Assembly (NCBI GenBank): GCA_949987705.1
Contig: OX465281.1
Span: forward strand, 154,432,380 to 154,496,379
Source: Thereva unica
Lineage: Eukaryota; Arthropoda; Insecta; Diptera; Therevidae
Direction: 5' to 3'
DNA: 64,000 bases
How positions within the stretch are numbered: the stretch's first letter is position 1; each line of letters begins with the position of its first letter. The notes beneath the pieces were generated by a model. The model was not told where the DNA came from. It searched no databases and was given only the letters and a program-made list of their open reading frames with translations. Shown here one piece after another: positions 32,591-43,619 of the stretch. The position numbers were made by a program, and so were the translations under genes.

Positions 32591-34411
32591 TGCTTAGGAT
32601 TCCTTACCAATAATGTCTACCCGGCCATGTCACCTATTGCCATGGATAGTTCGGATCTGCCGACAATAGATCCCTTACCGGTCTTCCCATCTCCTCAGGT
32701 CAGAGCCTCCTTCATGCAACGCTGGGCTAACTATCACAAAATCCGTAAACGAATTTTCGAAGAACCCGGTAAGACCATACCAGCCTGCAGAGTCCCACAC
32801 ATTCGGCAACGTGCAAATGAAAAGCGGACTCACGTCCGAAAGATCATCGCCACCCTATTTCAGGATGACGGCGATGACCGACCCTTCGCCAACGTGCGGA
32901 TTCACAACACCAGTATGTCAGGATTATTGGACTCAGGCGCCAGCATCAGCTGTTTGGGAAGAGGGGCAGAGTCGTTCCTCCTGCATAACCCTGAAATTAA
33001 GCTGCACCGGCTGCACACCTCCGTCCAGGTAGCTGACGGCAAGGCAAAGAATGTGCTGGGTTATATAGTCGTACCTATCACCTACGGGTCCCGCACCATC
33101 GTAATGACTCTGTATATAGTACCTGACTTGTCTCAAATTCTGTATCTTGGCGTTGATTTTTGGAGGGCCTTTAAATTGGCCCCACATATTATAGGGGAAA
33201 TACACCACACCCCATCCTCGGACCCCAACAGTCATCACCTTGACGAGTCCCAACAGGAGCGATTGAACCAGGCTCGAGCGCGGTTCCCGTCATTCGACAC
33301 CTGTGGACTTGGTAGAACGCACCTGGAACAGCATGTGATCGACACTGGCGAGGCGGTACCCATTAAGCAGAGGCACTACCCTGTCTCTCCCGCCATTCAG
33401 GCCCTCATGTATGAGGAGGTCGATCGCATGCTGAGTCTAGGTGTAATCGAAGAGTCCAACAGTCCCTGGAACTCGCCCGTAGTCTTGGTTCGCAAGCCCG
33501 CAAAGGTTCGCCTCTGTTTGGACTCGCGCAAGGTGAACACAGTAACAGTGAAGGATGCCTACCCGCTGCCTCACATAGACGGCCTTTTAGGACGGTTGCA
33601 GGATACCCGCTTTATCTCGGCGATTGACCTCAAGGATGCCTTCTGGCAAATCCCCTTAGAGGAAAAGTCTCGAGAGAAGACGGCCTTCACCGTCCCTGGA
33701 AGACCGCTCTATCAATTTAAAGTGATGCCGTTCGGACTCTGTAACGCCCCGCAACGCATGTGTCGCCTCATGGACAAGGTGATCCCAGGCTCTCTTCGAG
33801 AACGCGTTTTCGTCTATTTAGACGATCTATTGGTAGTGTCTCCAGACTTCGAGACACCCGTCCAGATGCTGGAACAGGTCGCAGACTGTCTGCGAGGTTC
33901 TGGTTTAACAGTGAACCTGGACAAAAGCAGGTTCTGCGTCCGGGAGGTGAAATATCTGGGCTTTATCATCGGCGATGGATCACTCAAAACCGACCCCGAC
34001 AAGGTTGCAGCCATCAGAGACTTCCCAGTCCCAAAGTCTGCCAAACAGGTGCGACGTTTTTTAGGCATGACGGGATGGTATAGGCGCTTCATAAGCAATT
34101 ATGCCAGCATTGCCTCACCCATCACCGACTGTTTAAAGAGCGGCAAATTTGTTTGGACCGACGAAGCCCTCAGTGCATTTGAGGATCTGAAGAAGTCCAT
34201 GATGTCTGCTCCTTTATTGGTAACCCCAGATTTCGCCAGCCCCTTCTTTATCCAATGCGACGCCAGTAAAACCGGAGTAGGGAGCGTCCTGTTCCAACGA
34301 CGCGGCGATGAAGAACACCCCATCGCCTATTTTTCAAAAAAAACTGAACAGTGCCCAGCGCAACTATTCGATCACCGAGTTAGAGTGCTACGCTGCAGTG
34401 CTGAGTGTTAA
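32553..34411 (+). CDS. pol: Osvaldo-like Pol: protease, reverse transcriptase, start of RNase H
   Basis: Frame 2, entered by frameshift at 32552; an ATG at 32426 in this frame lies inside gag and is probably not used. The aspartic protease active site is LLDSGAS near 32926. Reverse transcriptase runs from about 33380 to 33990, with LCLDSRKVN near 33510, SAIDLKDAFWQIP near 33618, MPFGLCNAPQR near 33725 and catalytic VYLDDLLV near 33810. RNase H starts with CDASKTGVGS near 34257. The last residues are out of register because an extra A in the run at 34332-34339 shifts the frame, and coding continues in frame 3. Otherwise no stops. Confidence 0.92.
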
Positions 34412-34931
34412 GAAGTTCCGGGCGTATGTGGAAGGGCATACCTTCACCACCATTACCGACCATGCCAGCTTGAGGTGGCTCATGAGCCAGACTGACCTAA
34501 ACGGCCGCCTAGCACGGTGGAGCCTAAAGTTGCAGGGCTTCCAATTTTCAATTGAGCACCGCAAGGGTAGTCAGAACGTGGTGCCGGACGCACTGTCACG
34601 AGTCGACTGCATTGATGAAGTGCAGTTCTGCCGTGACGTGGACCTTACGTCCCCAGCCTTCAGGACAGAGGACTATCAACATCTCGCTGATAAAATCAGC
34701 AAAGATGCTGAACGGTTACCTGACCTCCAGGTTTCGGACGGATATGTGTTCCACCGCTCGGCCCCCCGTACTGGTGACCCTGAGATGGATGACCTAATAT
34801 GGAAATTGTGGATCCCTGCAGAACTAACCACTTCTCTGGTCGAGTCCGCTCATGCACCCCCCAAGCTTCACATGGCGGTATCCGTAAGACACTCGAAAGA
34901 TTGCGCGAAAAATATTATTGGCCAGGCATGA
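34308..34931 (+). CDS. pol: Osvaldo-like Pol: rest of RNase H and linker to integrase
   Basis: Frame 3 continues Pol after the A-run near 34332. It contains the RNase H landmarks ELECYAAVLSVKKF near 34377, ITDHASLRWL near 34455 and the PDALSRV tract near 34585 that closes RNase H in this lineage. Its last 25 residues are out of register because a C-run at about 34857-34862 is one base short for the frame. The integrase then continues in frame 2 from about 34863. The two shifts are in homopolymers of A and C. Confidence 0.88.
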   Translation: MKNTPSPIFQKKLNSAQRNYSITELECYAAVLSVKKFRAYVEGHTFTTITDHASLRWLMSQTDLNGRLARWSLKLQGFQFSIEHRKGSQNVVPDALSRVDCIDEVQFCRDVDLTSPAFRTEDYQHLADKISKDAERLPDLQVSDGYVFHRSAPRTGDPEMDDLIWKLWIPAELTTSLVESAHAPPKLHMAVSVRHSKDCAKNIIGQA

Positions 34932-35878
34932 CAAGCCAAGTTAGATCCTACATCGCAGCCTGTGACACATGTAAAACCACTAAGGCCCCCAACACTATCC
35001 TAAGGCCCCCTATGGGTGATGCCATGGAGGTTCAACGTCCTTTCCAGGTCTTATACGTAGATTATATGGGCCCATACCCCAGATCCAAAAAAGGCTATAC
35101 CGCCATCTTCGTGGTCTTAGACGCGTTTTCCAAATTTACGTTTCTCCATCCCGTACCCGCCGAAACCTCTAGTGCCGCCACCAGCTTCCTCGAGCACCGT
35201 ATATTCCATGCTTATGGTGTCCAGGAGAAAATTTTTTCCGACAATGGAAGGCACTTTACCTCTAAGGAGTTCGAGAAGCTATTAACTGACTACGGCATAC
35301 AACACCTACGCACGGCAGTCTATGCTCCGCACCCCAACGCGTCTGAGCGAGTAAATCGTTCAGTGCTGGCAGCCATCCGCGCTTATATTGGTACCGATCA
35401 CCGTGACTGGGACAAACACCTGTCGGCTATAGAGTGCGCCTTCCGTAGCGCTCGTCATGAGTCCATCGGCACCTCTCCCTATCAGGCTCTTTTCGGATAC
35501 CCCATGGTCCTTCACGGATCAGCGTATCCACTGCTGAAAACCCTGGGAGCTCTGAAAGAAGGAGAGATTGCCGTACTACCGGCTGGGGACCGCGGACAAG
35601 CCCTACGTGAGCAAGTAGAACACCAGCTCGCCACAGCCCACGCTAGGCACCAGAAAAATTATAACCTACGTTGTAAGGCCGTACGTTTCTCGCCAGGTCA
35701 GCCCGTGTATTATAGGACCTTCCCAATCAGTAAGAAAGCCGAACGCTTCTGCGCCAAACTAGCGGACAAATTCACAAAGGCACGGGTGAAGAGACCGATA
35801 GGCACCAGCCGATACGAGTTGGAGGACCTGACCGGGCGTAGCCTAGGTATCTACCACGCCAAAGACATTAGGACCTGA
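34799..35878 (+). CDS. pol: Osvaldo-like Pol: integrase
   Basis: True integrase coding begins about 34863, and the first 20 residues of this frame are shadow. The zinc module has SHGGIRKTLERL with the second His near 34868 and CDTCK near 34962. The core has Asp in YVDYMGPYP near 35056, Asp in FSDNGRHF near 35240 and Glu in ASERVNRSV near 35341, a full D-D-E set. The C-terminal region ends at a TGA at 35876-35878. The domain order RT, RNase H, integrase is that of Ty3/gypsy. The protein looks competent. Confidence 0.92.
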   Translation: MEIVDPCRTNHFSGRVRSCTPQASHGGIRKTLERLREKYYWPGMTSQVRSYIAACDTCKTTKAPNTILRPPMGDAMEVQRPFQVLYVDYMGPYPRSKKGYTAIFVVLDAFSKFTFLHPVPAETSSAATSFLEHRIFHAYGVQEKIFSDNGRHFTSKEFEKLLTDYGIQHLRTAVYAPHPNASERVNRSVLAAIRAYIGTDHRDWDKHLSAIECAFRSARHESIGTSPYQALFGYPMVLHGSAYPLLKTLGALKEGEIAVLPAGDRGQALREQVEHQLATAHARHQKNYNLRCKAVRFSPGQPVYYRTFPISKKAERFCAKLADKFTKARVKRPIGTSRYELEDLTGRSLGIYHAKDIRT

Positions 35879-37911
35879 TGAGCAAACTATTGGAAAGTAG
35901 CCCCCCGACCATGAGTTCAGGACGACGACAATATGGCATTGCCGGAGGATCGAATCCATGGGCGAAGGCACTTTCCGAAGGAATGACTTAGCGCTTCCGT
36001 AGGGATTTTTCGGGACAAAGTGGATTTGCCTCGAATCTCCCTTCGGGAACACTAATTCACTCCGAGGCGATTAGGTTACCAACAGTTTCACCATGTCGCG
36101 ACCCAGCCTGTTTCGAAGCAAGTCCAACCCCGAGTAGCCCTAATAAGGCATCTCGCCGGCTTCACCGGTTAATAATAGGGTACCCGGCGAGGTCCGCTTA
36201 GGTAGCTTCCCTAGCGGATGGTACACCGTGTTGTTACACTTGGCCGTCTGGGACCAAGTTTTAATGTCAACATTTATCCTAAGGCTGCCAGACCAGTCTT
36301 CATGTCATGCCGCTTCACCCTGGAACGAGGAGTTCTTAGACCCGAGTTTCGCGACGTTCACTTCCGATAGTAGCACTGTGACACGGCCAGCAGTGCGCTG
36401 TGTTTCAACGCACGCCCCAGTTCCACTGGGTCCCGACGCACTTAGAATTTCAATTACTTTGGTTCCCTTCTCGAAACTGGATACCTGATAAAAGTGTGGT
36501 TCTACCTCAGCAAACGACCCTACAACTATACCAAAGGATAGGAATACGTAATCATTTAAGAATGGGCTCGACCACCTCCGTACCTCTTCAAGGAACTGAT
36601 GGATGATTCATAATCCTCTCGACCAACAACAGAAAGCCCATGACGATCATATTAGATATGTAATCGATTGAGTTTAGATGCGAATTCAATGCAAATTTTC
36701 TTACTTCACTAAATACCTGTATGCTAGGTTCGTGGGTTGGTGAAACTATCAAAACGTGCGGCTTTCCAATCGACAAATCTTGGTTATCAAGTAACGAATC
36801 ATGAACAATAAGTAGAAAAATTTATACGTTTTCTCGGAACCAGTCAGAACACAAGCCATCCAAACACGTTTAGCCATTATTATTGGAATAGCATTTTTGT
36901 TGATCGGTGTCGGTACGGTATATCCTGGCTTCCATACATTTTCCAAGAAGAAATTTTAATCCAGTTTCTTGAAAGGAATTGATAACAGGTGGTGTTCCAT
37001 TAGCAACTTTGATAGGAATCTATTCGTATTTGTCAAAATTAATTCCGCTGTTGATTCCCGAATTGAAGATTTCTTCTTCATTGCCTGTTGAAAATCTCTC
37101 TGGATTTTTTTGTTGCCTTATCCCCATCTCCACGCTCTTCGTCGTGTTTTCTTCTTCCTCACCCACCTCCTTCTTGACCATCCCTTTTACCAAAGCAATA
37201 TCACGAGTCCCCAAATCAATTTTCATAGTCCTCATCAAATTGTTCTGAGCCTCCCATGCTTCTATGAGTTTTTGCCTGAAGCCACCGCTTCTGTCACCAT
37301 CATCGCGCCGACCGCCAAAACCTTCGCCACCATCTTCCATGGAGACCTAACACCGCTTGGATTATGTCCGTTTGAGTATGGAGCCGACGAATCTAGACAC
37401 CCTCCAGGCTCATGAGGCCCAATCGACCCTATAAGACGCCTGGCGAAAAGAGCACAAGTGTCATGCAGAGTTTGGATTATTCCTGACAGTACAAAACGTC
37501 ACTCGTGCCACCCTCAGTAGGAGGCGCATGGTGTAATGGTTTTAGAGGAAAACCAAGCAAAGCCGTGGCCGTTGACGAGCGCCGTTGTCCAAAATGATTG
37601 CTCGTACTCAAGGAAATCCACAAAGAAGCGTAGAATTTAGAAGCGTTTAAAAACAGCGTCACGCGAGGTTGTCCCTACAATGGCGCGGCGGAATGGCCGA
37701 TGCATGTTGCCTCATACACTGGCGGAAAACAATTCGGAAGAACCTGAGGAAATTCTACCATTACCTTCTCTAAGATGAAAACAAGTGACAGAGCATGAGA
37801 CTCTTATCTCAGGGAGTGGGTGAGCCACACGTTGCCCAAAATCACCATACCAGGCCCCCGTTTATTCTTTTCGAGTCTCCTCTCCTCTGGCGACATCTAG
37901 GTGACGCGCGC
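35879..37911 (+). other. Post-pol region without an env frame
   Basis: 2.0 kb between the Pol stop and the 3' LTR. Sense frames are short (86 residues at most). No signal peptide, furin site or transmembrane pattern of an envelope is seen. A purine-rich tract immediately before the 3' LTR, expected for plus-strand priming, is not obvious: the bases before 37912 are mixed and GC-rich. An antisense 106-residue frame lies at 37020-37340. Confidence 0.55.
37020..37340 (-). other. Antisense 106-residue frame in the post-pol region
   Basis: It starts MEDGGEGFGGRRDDGDRSGG and continues with a charged, probably helical stretch (LIEAWEAQNN, KKEVGEEEEN). Composition is more protein-like than most shadows here. 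No family recognised and no promoter evidence. It could be a remnant of inserted host sequence or chance. Confidence 0.3.
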
Positions 37912-39034
37912 TGTAACGGTCGCCTGTAAAAATTATAAACTGATACAACCATAAATCTTCCAAAGAAAAAAAAGATAGTTTGGCAACCTCGCAGACTGGC
38001 AGACCTTTTCCTCATTTCATCATTCCGCGACAATTTTTATTAGCTGGCAACCCCACGCATTAACTTTTCAGTAGAATTCGGCACTAATACTACGACAAAC
38101 TGTCCGTACCGTTTGACGAAAATTAACTCCGACGGCACTGAAACGTCGAAAAGGGATAAAATCGCCAGGAATGCGGGCTAACGGTTTTTTTGTTCTCTGT
38201 TCGTTCCTGCCTACGAGAGATCGCCTGATCGGGCGTTTTTTTTGGTTGGGGGAAGAGAGCTTCCCGAAAGTCAGCTGGCAGTTGAGTGATGACCGTCGTT
38301 AGAGATTGACGTCGTGGGTAGAGATTTTTTTTTTTGTGAAATAGAAAAAGGAAATTAGGAGGATAGGATCTTACTCAACGTATCCCGGAGGACTTTCGAG
38401 GTAGCTAGAAGGGAATACTAAGTGAAGGACATTTTGTTACTTGGGAGATTGGAGGTGCTACACAGGTAGTATTTAATTTATTTATGTGGTTTATTTTTCT
38501 TTTTAGAAGACCGGTAAGATTCGGCCTTAGCGTGGCCGTTCGTTCCGTCGAGCGATTTTGTTTTACATAGGAAAGGCGAATAATAATGATTCTCCCGTAA
38601 GATTGCAGTACTTGCCAAAATAAATTGTCACCCTAATTTGAAGAATTTTGAAACAGAAAAGAAAAACTCGATACCAGCCACTGGAATCACCATAAAACAG
38701 GTATCTCTCCTTAAAAATTTCCTATATTTCCTTTGTGAGGATAATTTACCATTTATACATAACAGTAAATGCATTGGGTTCGGCGGGGCGTGTGGAGGGG
38801 CATTGGCGCGTTGAAATAATATGATTAAATATTTCAGTAGTTCCCGTTAGTTATTTAAACAGAAAGAATTTTTTTTCCAAATGACGGGGGGGGGGGAAGT
38901 GAAACAGGATAAGTGAGAAGAATTCGTGAAGAACCGTTTGGTTGGTGTGCGAGTTTGTCATCCGCGCAGCCATTTCTTGTGCACGGAAAACAAAAAGTTG
39001 TGCGGAAAGAATTTTGATAAAAAGCATTGATTTC

Positions 39035-39440
39035 GGGGGAGTGCAAAATGTGCTAAGCGAAGTTTTCTGATAGTTCAAGGTTAATCTTAAATTTTTTTGG
39101 AGTGCAAAATGTGCTAAGCGAAGTTGTCATATAGTTCCTTTGTTTGCTGGAGTGCAAAATGCGCTAAGCGAAGTTTTCATATAGTTCCAGGTTAATTTTT
39201 AATTTTTTTTGGAGTGCAAAATGTGCTAAGCGAAGTTGTCATATAGTTCCTTTTTTGTATTTCGCTGGAGTGCAAAATGTGCTAAGCGAAGTTGTCATAT
39301 AAGGTTAATTTTTAAATTTTTTCGGAGTGCAAAATGTGCTAAGCGAAGTTTTCATATACATAGTTCCTTTTTTGTATTTCGCTGGAGTGCAAAATGTGCT
39401 AAGCGAAGTTGTCATATAGTTCCAGGTTAATTTTTAATTT
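39035..39440. repeat. Tandem repeat in the 3' LTR core
   Basis: Seven units with GGAGTGCAAAATGTGCTAAG, followed by CGAAGTTGTCATATAGTTCC. Units start near 39038, 39100, 39150, 39211, 39264, 39324 and 39383. None is found in the 5' LTR. Confidence 0.9.
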
Positions 39441-40000
39441 TTTTTCTTTCGCAATTTGTGGGCGATATCCAGACCTTAAGGGCCCTTTTCTCAATTCGAA
39501 GCGAGCCCCCATTTTTTCGATTATTGGATGACGTTCAAAATATGACAGTCCGTGATTCGTACTCGAAGTCAGTTTTTTTTGAATTTTTAATTTCTTGTAT
39601 GGAATATGTGGTGCGATTGTCCATAAAGGGAGAGAAACACTTTTAGCCGCAACCAAAAATTAAAATAATAATCGAGTAATTTTGAGTTTTGCCACCGAAC
39701 CGGTCGGCGGCAGCGACGTCATAATATAAATATTTAATAGGATATCTCGTTGTAAGCCTGTCACCCGAGAAAAGGATAATTGGTAAGCCGTCCCGTGTGC
39801 AGCACGGTATATTCATTATCATTCTCTTTGTTAAGCGAATATAGTTCATTTATGTTTCCATTATACATATTAAAATTTTTTTTTAAAAAAAACATGAAGA
39901 GTATCTAAGGCAATTAGCGAGACGAATGTAGGAGAGATTTTGTTGACAGTTGGAGTTTTTTTTTTCAGGATTACAGGTTTCAACGGAATCATTACTAATT

Positions 40001-40032
<32 letters not shown>

Positions 40033-41035
40033 ATAACATAAAATAAAACATAAACACATTTTTAAATACTAAAAGACTTTTCCAGATTGAATTGAAACAA
40101 AAAAAAAAGAGGGATATATTCCAGAAAACCTGAGAGACAATTTTTTTTTCAAGAGTCGGGAGATGGAATATTTTTACAAATAAAGTTTTTGCTGAGGAAT
40201 AAGTGCCAAAAGGAGAAGGTTTGTGCAGATCTTAAGCGATTCATGGTGACAAAGCTCACTACAATCCAAAGAAGTACTTTGAGGTATTTATACATTTGCT
40301 TAATTGTTCATATATTTTGATAAATGCAAGGAAAATCGTGGGTGCAGTTTTTTTTAAAGAGTAGTTTACAGCGCGTTTTGGAGATGATTTTTGGGATGAT
40401 TTTAGGCGTTTTGGAGATGATTTTTGGGATGATTTTGTGGAGTCAGGATTGATTTTGGGATCCCTGTGGTTACATTTTGTGATAGATTTTTTTTTTTGCG
40501 AACTGGTTTCCTTTTTCTTGCCGTCGTTTTTTCTCTGTAAAAAAAAAAGAGTGAGAGGACATTATAAAATTTCCTTAATATTTCGGATTTTAGTCACGCT
40601 TAACCCAGGGGGGAGAGTATAGTAAAATAGCGATACTAAAGTTAAAACGCTGGACCTCGTGTTAAAAACGTGAAAATAATAAGTATTTGGCGTTCAAATT
40701 TATTTTTGTCGGGAAAAAGTAATTAGAAATAGAGCACGTTGAGAAAAATGTGCTAGAGTACAACCTATAACAATAATGGCCACCGCCTAATCGTGAATTA
40801 TAACCGATATGATAATATTTGATAATCCATGAAATATAACTAATAACAATAATACAGGGGTTAATAAATATGAATTATAACCGATAATACATTAATTTGA
40901 TAATACATGAAATATAACCCATAATTATAATACATGATCTAAAACATATGAATTATAACGAAAAAAAAAATTATATTATGAATTATCACATAAATATATG
41001 TTTTCCCATATGATGATACAGTATGAATAAGAAAA
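39441..41035. other. AT-rich core of the 3' LTR, no gene
   Basis: It holds a 30-base A-run ending at 40030, repeated TTTTGGAGATGATTTTTGGG (40375-40440), and direct repeats of GAATTATAACCGATA/GAAATATAAC type around 40790-40980. Frames under 90 residues are not credible. Confidence 0.6.
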
Positions 41036-41226
41036 AAAACATACATTTCTGAGGGTAAAACAAATAAGCAAAAAGCTAATGAAGTACTCTAACATAGATG
41101 AACTATAAATACTACAACAAATAACACATCAAATCATAAAATAACCTAAAGTAAAAAGAATTAATAAAATATCCTAAAGTAAAAAGAATTAATAAAATAA
41201 CCTAAAGATAAACATTTAAATCATTG

Positions 41227-41670
41227 TTAAGATGAACGAATAAAAACCCCCACGTGAGGCCCTCTGGGATAATGATGCTTCCGCGAAAGGCGAGTCCCTT
41301 CCGCCGGATACCAGCGGGCACTTAGCTTTCTCGGGGATGACCGTTTCTCGCTGACCGAACCACCCCTTCCGACTCTTTTGATCGGTCCCCTCTCGTTGAC
41401 CTCGATAGGCTCGTTTTCTCTCCGCCGCCGCCTCCTTTCATAATTTCGTATTAGGCACGAGTTTCGATAATCATAAACTGTCACATTTCTGCATCCTTGC
41501 ACCGCGAACCCCACCCCATCCGGCGAGCTAGTTTGTGCACCGCACGTCGTGCCGACGATCGGTGCAGCGGATGCATACCTTTTCGGCGGTAATCCTTGGC
41601 GGTCGAGCCTTCCCAGCCACCTCCTTTTCAGCCCCTTTTCTGAACTTTCTCGTTTTTTTTTTGTAACCAT
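41227..41670 (-). other. Antisense 147-residue frame in the 3' LTR
   Basis: The copy of 28965-29408 with three residue differences (two near the C-terminus in the ARLSRR/TRLSRK tract and one at the last residue). Same caution: coding is not demonstrated. Confidence 0.35.
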
Positions 41671-41738
41671 AGTCGTTTTCTGAATCTTTAGGTACTTTTA
41701 CTTCGTGCTACAGCACCCCCCTTATCCCGACAGTTACA

Positions 41739-42128
41739 GCGTTCAAGTAATACGTAACGCATTTTGGGGGGAGGGGGTTTGTAAAACGTTACGATGCGTT
41801 ACAGGGGCGGGGGGGGGGGTTCGAACAACGCGTTACGCAACATTGTTTTTTGTTTAAATAAAAAAAATAGGGCTTTCAAATCTCCCAACTTAGCAACCCT
41901 TTTCGTTTATGTTTTACGGGTAATCGCGATTAAAACAATAAATAAGCTATTTTAGCGGCTTTCTGGTACTTTGCGTCATATAATTGTCACTTTCAGGTAA
42001 AAGTGTTGGGTGTTACGTAACGTTTAGGGAGGGGGGGGGGGGTACAGAAAAACGTTACGGCGCGTAACAGGGGGGAGGGGGGGTCAAAAATTTTCAAAAA
42101 TTGCGTTACGTAATACTTGAACGCCCCC
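41739..42128. mobile_element. PIF/Harbinger-like MITE (main part)
   Basis: With 26104-26111 it forms one element. The ends are GGGAGCGTTCAAGTAATACG and, reversed, GGGGGCGTTCAAGTATTACG, flanked by TAA on both sides (26101-26103 and 42129-42131). A 3-bp TAA duplication fits PIF/Harbinger. Four runs of 7-12 G sit at 41765-41820 and 42030-42085. No transposase. Confidence 0.75.
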
Positions 42129-42216
42129 TAACCAGAAGTATTGAAAAAAATCGGTTGAAAGATTTGTACAGGACAAACAGACAGACAAGAAAGCGAGCTA
42201 ATAAAAACGTTTTAAA

Positions 42217-42606
42217 ATGGTAGTATCAAAAGGAATAATAATTCTTCAAAAGAGAAAACAAAATGAGAGCATAAATCGAGCAGTGCAAACCGGAAATCAG
42301 GACATTCAGAAGATATGCAACTTATGTGGTAAATGGATACACTTTGCAAGTGAATGCAGATCGAAAATCAATAATGCAGGTCAGAAAGAACATACCGTTC
42401 ACCATATGGACAGTGAAACCAGGGTCGTCGATAACAGTTTGGAAGAAACAGCTGAGGAATTTTTGGGACAACTAACAATAAACAACCAAAATAATTGGAC
42501 CATTGACATTTATATAAGCAATGTAAAAGTTAATTTGGTTCTCCAATCGATGAAATTCCAAATAAAATTTATGAATAACATTTTATGTTATGTTATATCT
42601 GTTTAA
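42217..42606 (+). pseudogene. Retroelement Gag/protease-junction fragment with CCHC knuckle
   Basis: 129 residues. CNLCGKWIHFASEC (near residue 36) is a complete CCHC zinc knuckle. It is followed by an acidic linker and a stretch (NNWTIDIYISNVKVNLVL) like the sequence that precedes the aspartic protease in Ty3/gypsy elements. The protease D-T/S-G motif itself is missing: the frame continues as VLQSMKF and stops. It is best read as a truncated gypsy Gag-Pol fragment. The start codon at 42217 is only the first ATG in an open frame. Confidence 0.6.
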
Positions 42607-42692
42607 GCCTCCTTTGTAAATTAAAGATAATATTTTATATTCTGACTATTGCTAGCTATACCTGTACCTGACTAGCATGATAATTTTATTAA

Positions 42693-43020
42693 CTTCCCAG
42701 ATTTTGTAATCGGTCCGAAATTCAAAATCGAAATTTTCAACGTATTTTCATTTTTCAAGGTCCAAGAGCATGTTAAGCAAAAATTTGAGAGGAAGTATGT
42801 GTGTGTGCGTACGTAAGTGGTAATTTTTCCCTGCACGATATCGCGCGAACCAAAAAAGATAATGACTTCGTTGAGGTGTCGTTCGACATTAAAGGAAATA
42901 TGATCTGAAAAGATTTTTATAAAAATTGGTTGAGCAGTTTTTTGGTTTAAACGACATAAGTGGTTTTTGTACCTGCACGATATCGCCCGAACCAGAGATA
43001 TCGTCTTACTTGAGGCGCCG
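42693..43020 (+). mobile_element. S-family Helentron-like element, 5' part
   Basis: It starts AACTTCCCAGATTTTGTAAT, as at 63293, and runs into 145-bp units with CCTGCACGATATCGCGCGAA and CTGAAAAGATTTTTATAA. It is broken at 43020 by a Transib-like element with CGCCG duplication and continues at 45537-45620. Confidence 0.65.
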
Positions 43021-43619
43021 CACAGTGGGGCCCGCTCATAGAAGGTTCTGCTCAAAACTCAATTTTCAAAATGTGGAAATTTTTCAAAAAAATTTTATCA
43101 TCGTAGTTGTAATAATGTATCAGATCACGTGTAAAAATATTAAGTCGCTGACTGCTATGAGTCATGGAGCGCATGAGCAATAAGGTCATATTTTAGGCAA
43201 AATAATACTTCTGCGAAAAAGGAATGCCAGTTTATGCGCGATATAAAAACATTAATTTCTAACGTTTAACGATAAAATCTATGGAAGTGTATTATGTCGG
43301 TGATCAAGCAAGGTTTGTTAATTCTTATTTAATTTTGTATTATATGATATGTTCATTGGTTTATGATACAGGGCTTAAAATTTGTGGTAGTGTATATTTT
43401 TTCGTAGGAGGTGCTTTAAATGACATTTTCTCTAAAATGCGCAAAGTTTTATTTTTGATTCTTTTTTTATTATAAAAGGAAGGCTTTGTATATTAGTTAA
43501 TCGAAAAAATTAGCAATAGAACTTTGCGCGTTTTTGAGAAAATGTCATTTAAAGCACCTCCTATGAAAAAATATACACTACCACAAATTTTAAGCCCTGT
43601 ATCATAAACCAATGAACAT

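Larger units (their letters stand above)
26112..41738 (+). mobile_element. Complete Osvaldo/Ulysses-like Ty3/gypsy retrotransposon, 15.6 kb
   Basis: LTRs 26112-29477 and 37912-41738 both begin TGTAACGGTCGCC and end CCCGACAGTTACA. GCGT flanks the element on both sides (26108-26111 and 41739-41742). A primer-binding site (29480-29491), a long leader, gag, a -1 frameshift site and pol follow in order, and a 2-kb tail without an env frame precedes the 3' LTR. LTR shoulders differ by roughly 1 percent by eye, so insertion is recent. Very long LTRs recall Ulysses and Osvaldo of Drosophila, and the lineage name is inference. Confidence 0.92.
37912..41738 (+). repeat. 3' LTR (3827 bp)
   Basis: It shares its first 1.1 kb and last 0.7 kb with the 5' LTR. 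The middle, 39021-41035, is different from the 5' LTR and carries seven tandem units (39035-39440) plus AT-rich sequence. It probably represents the original LTR core, because its repeats look like enhancer-type U3 repeats. That is inference. Confidence 0.9.

Noticed and set aside
37860..37911. Polypurine tract before the Osvaldo-like 3' LTR
   Set aside because: The bases next to the LTR are mixed and the nearby run is pyrimidine-rich on the sense strand, so no tract was annotated.
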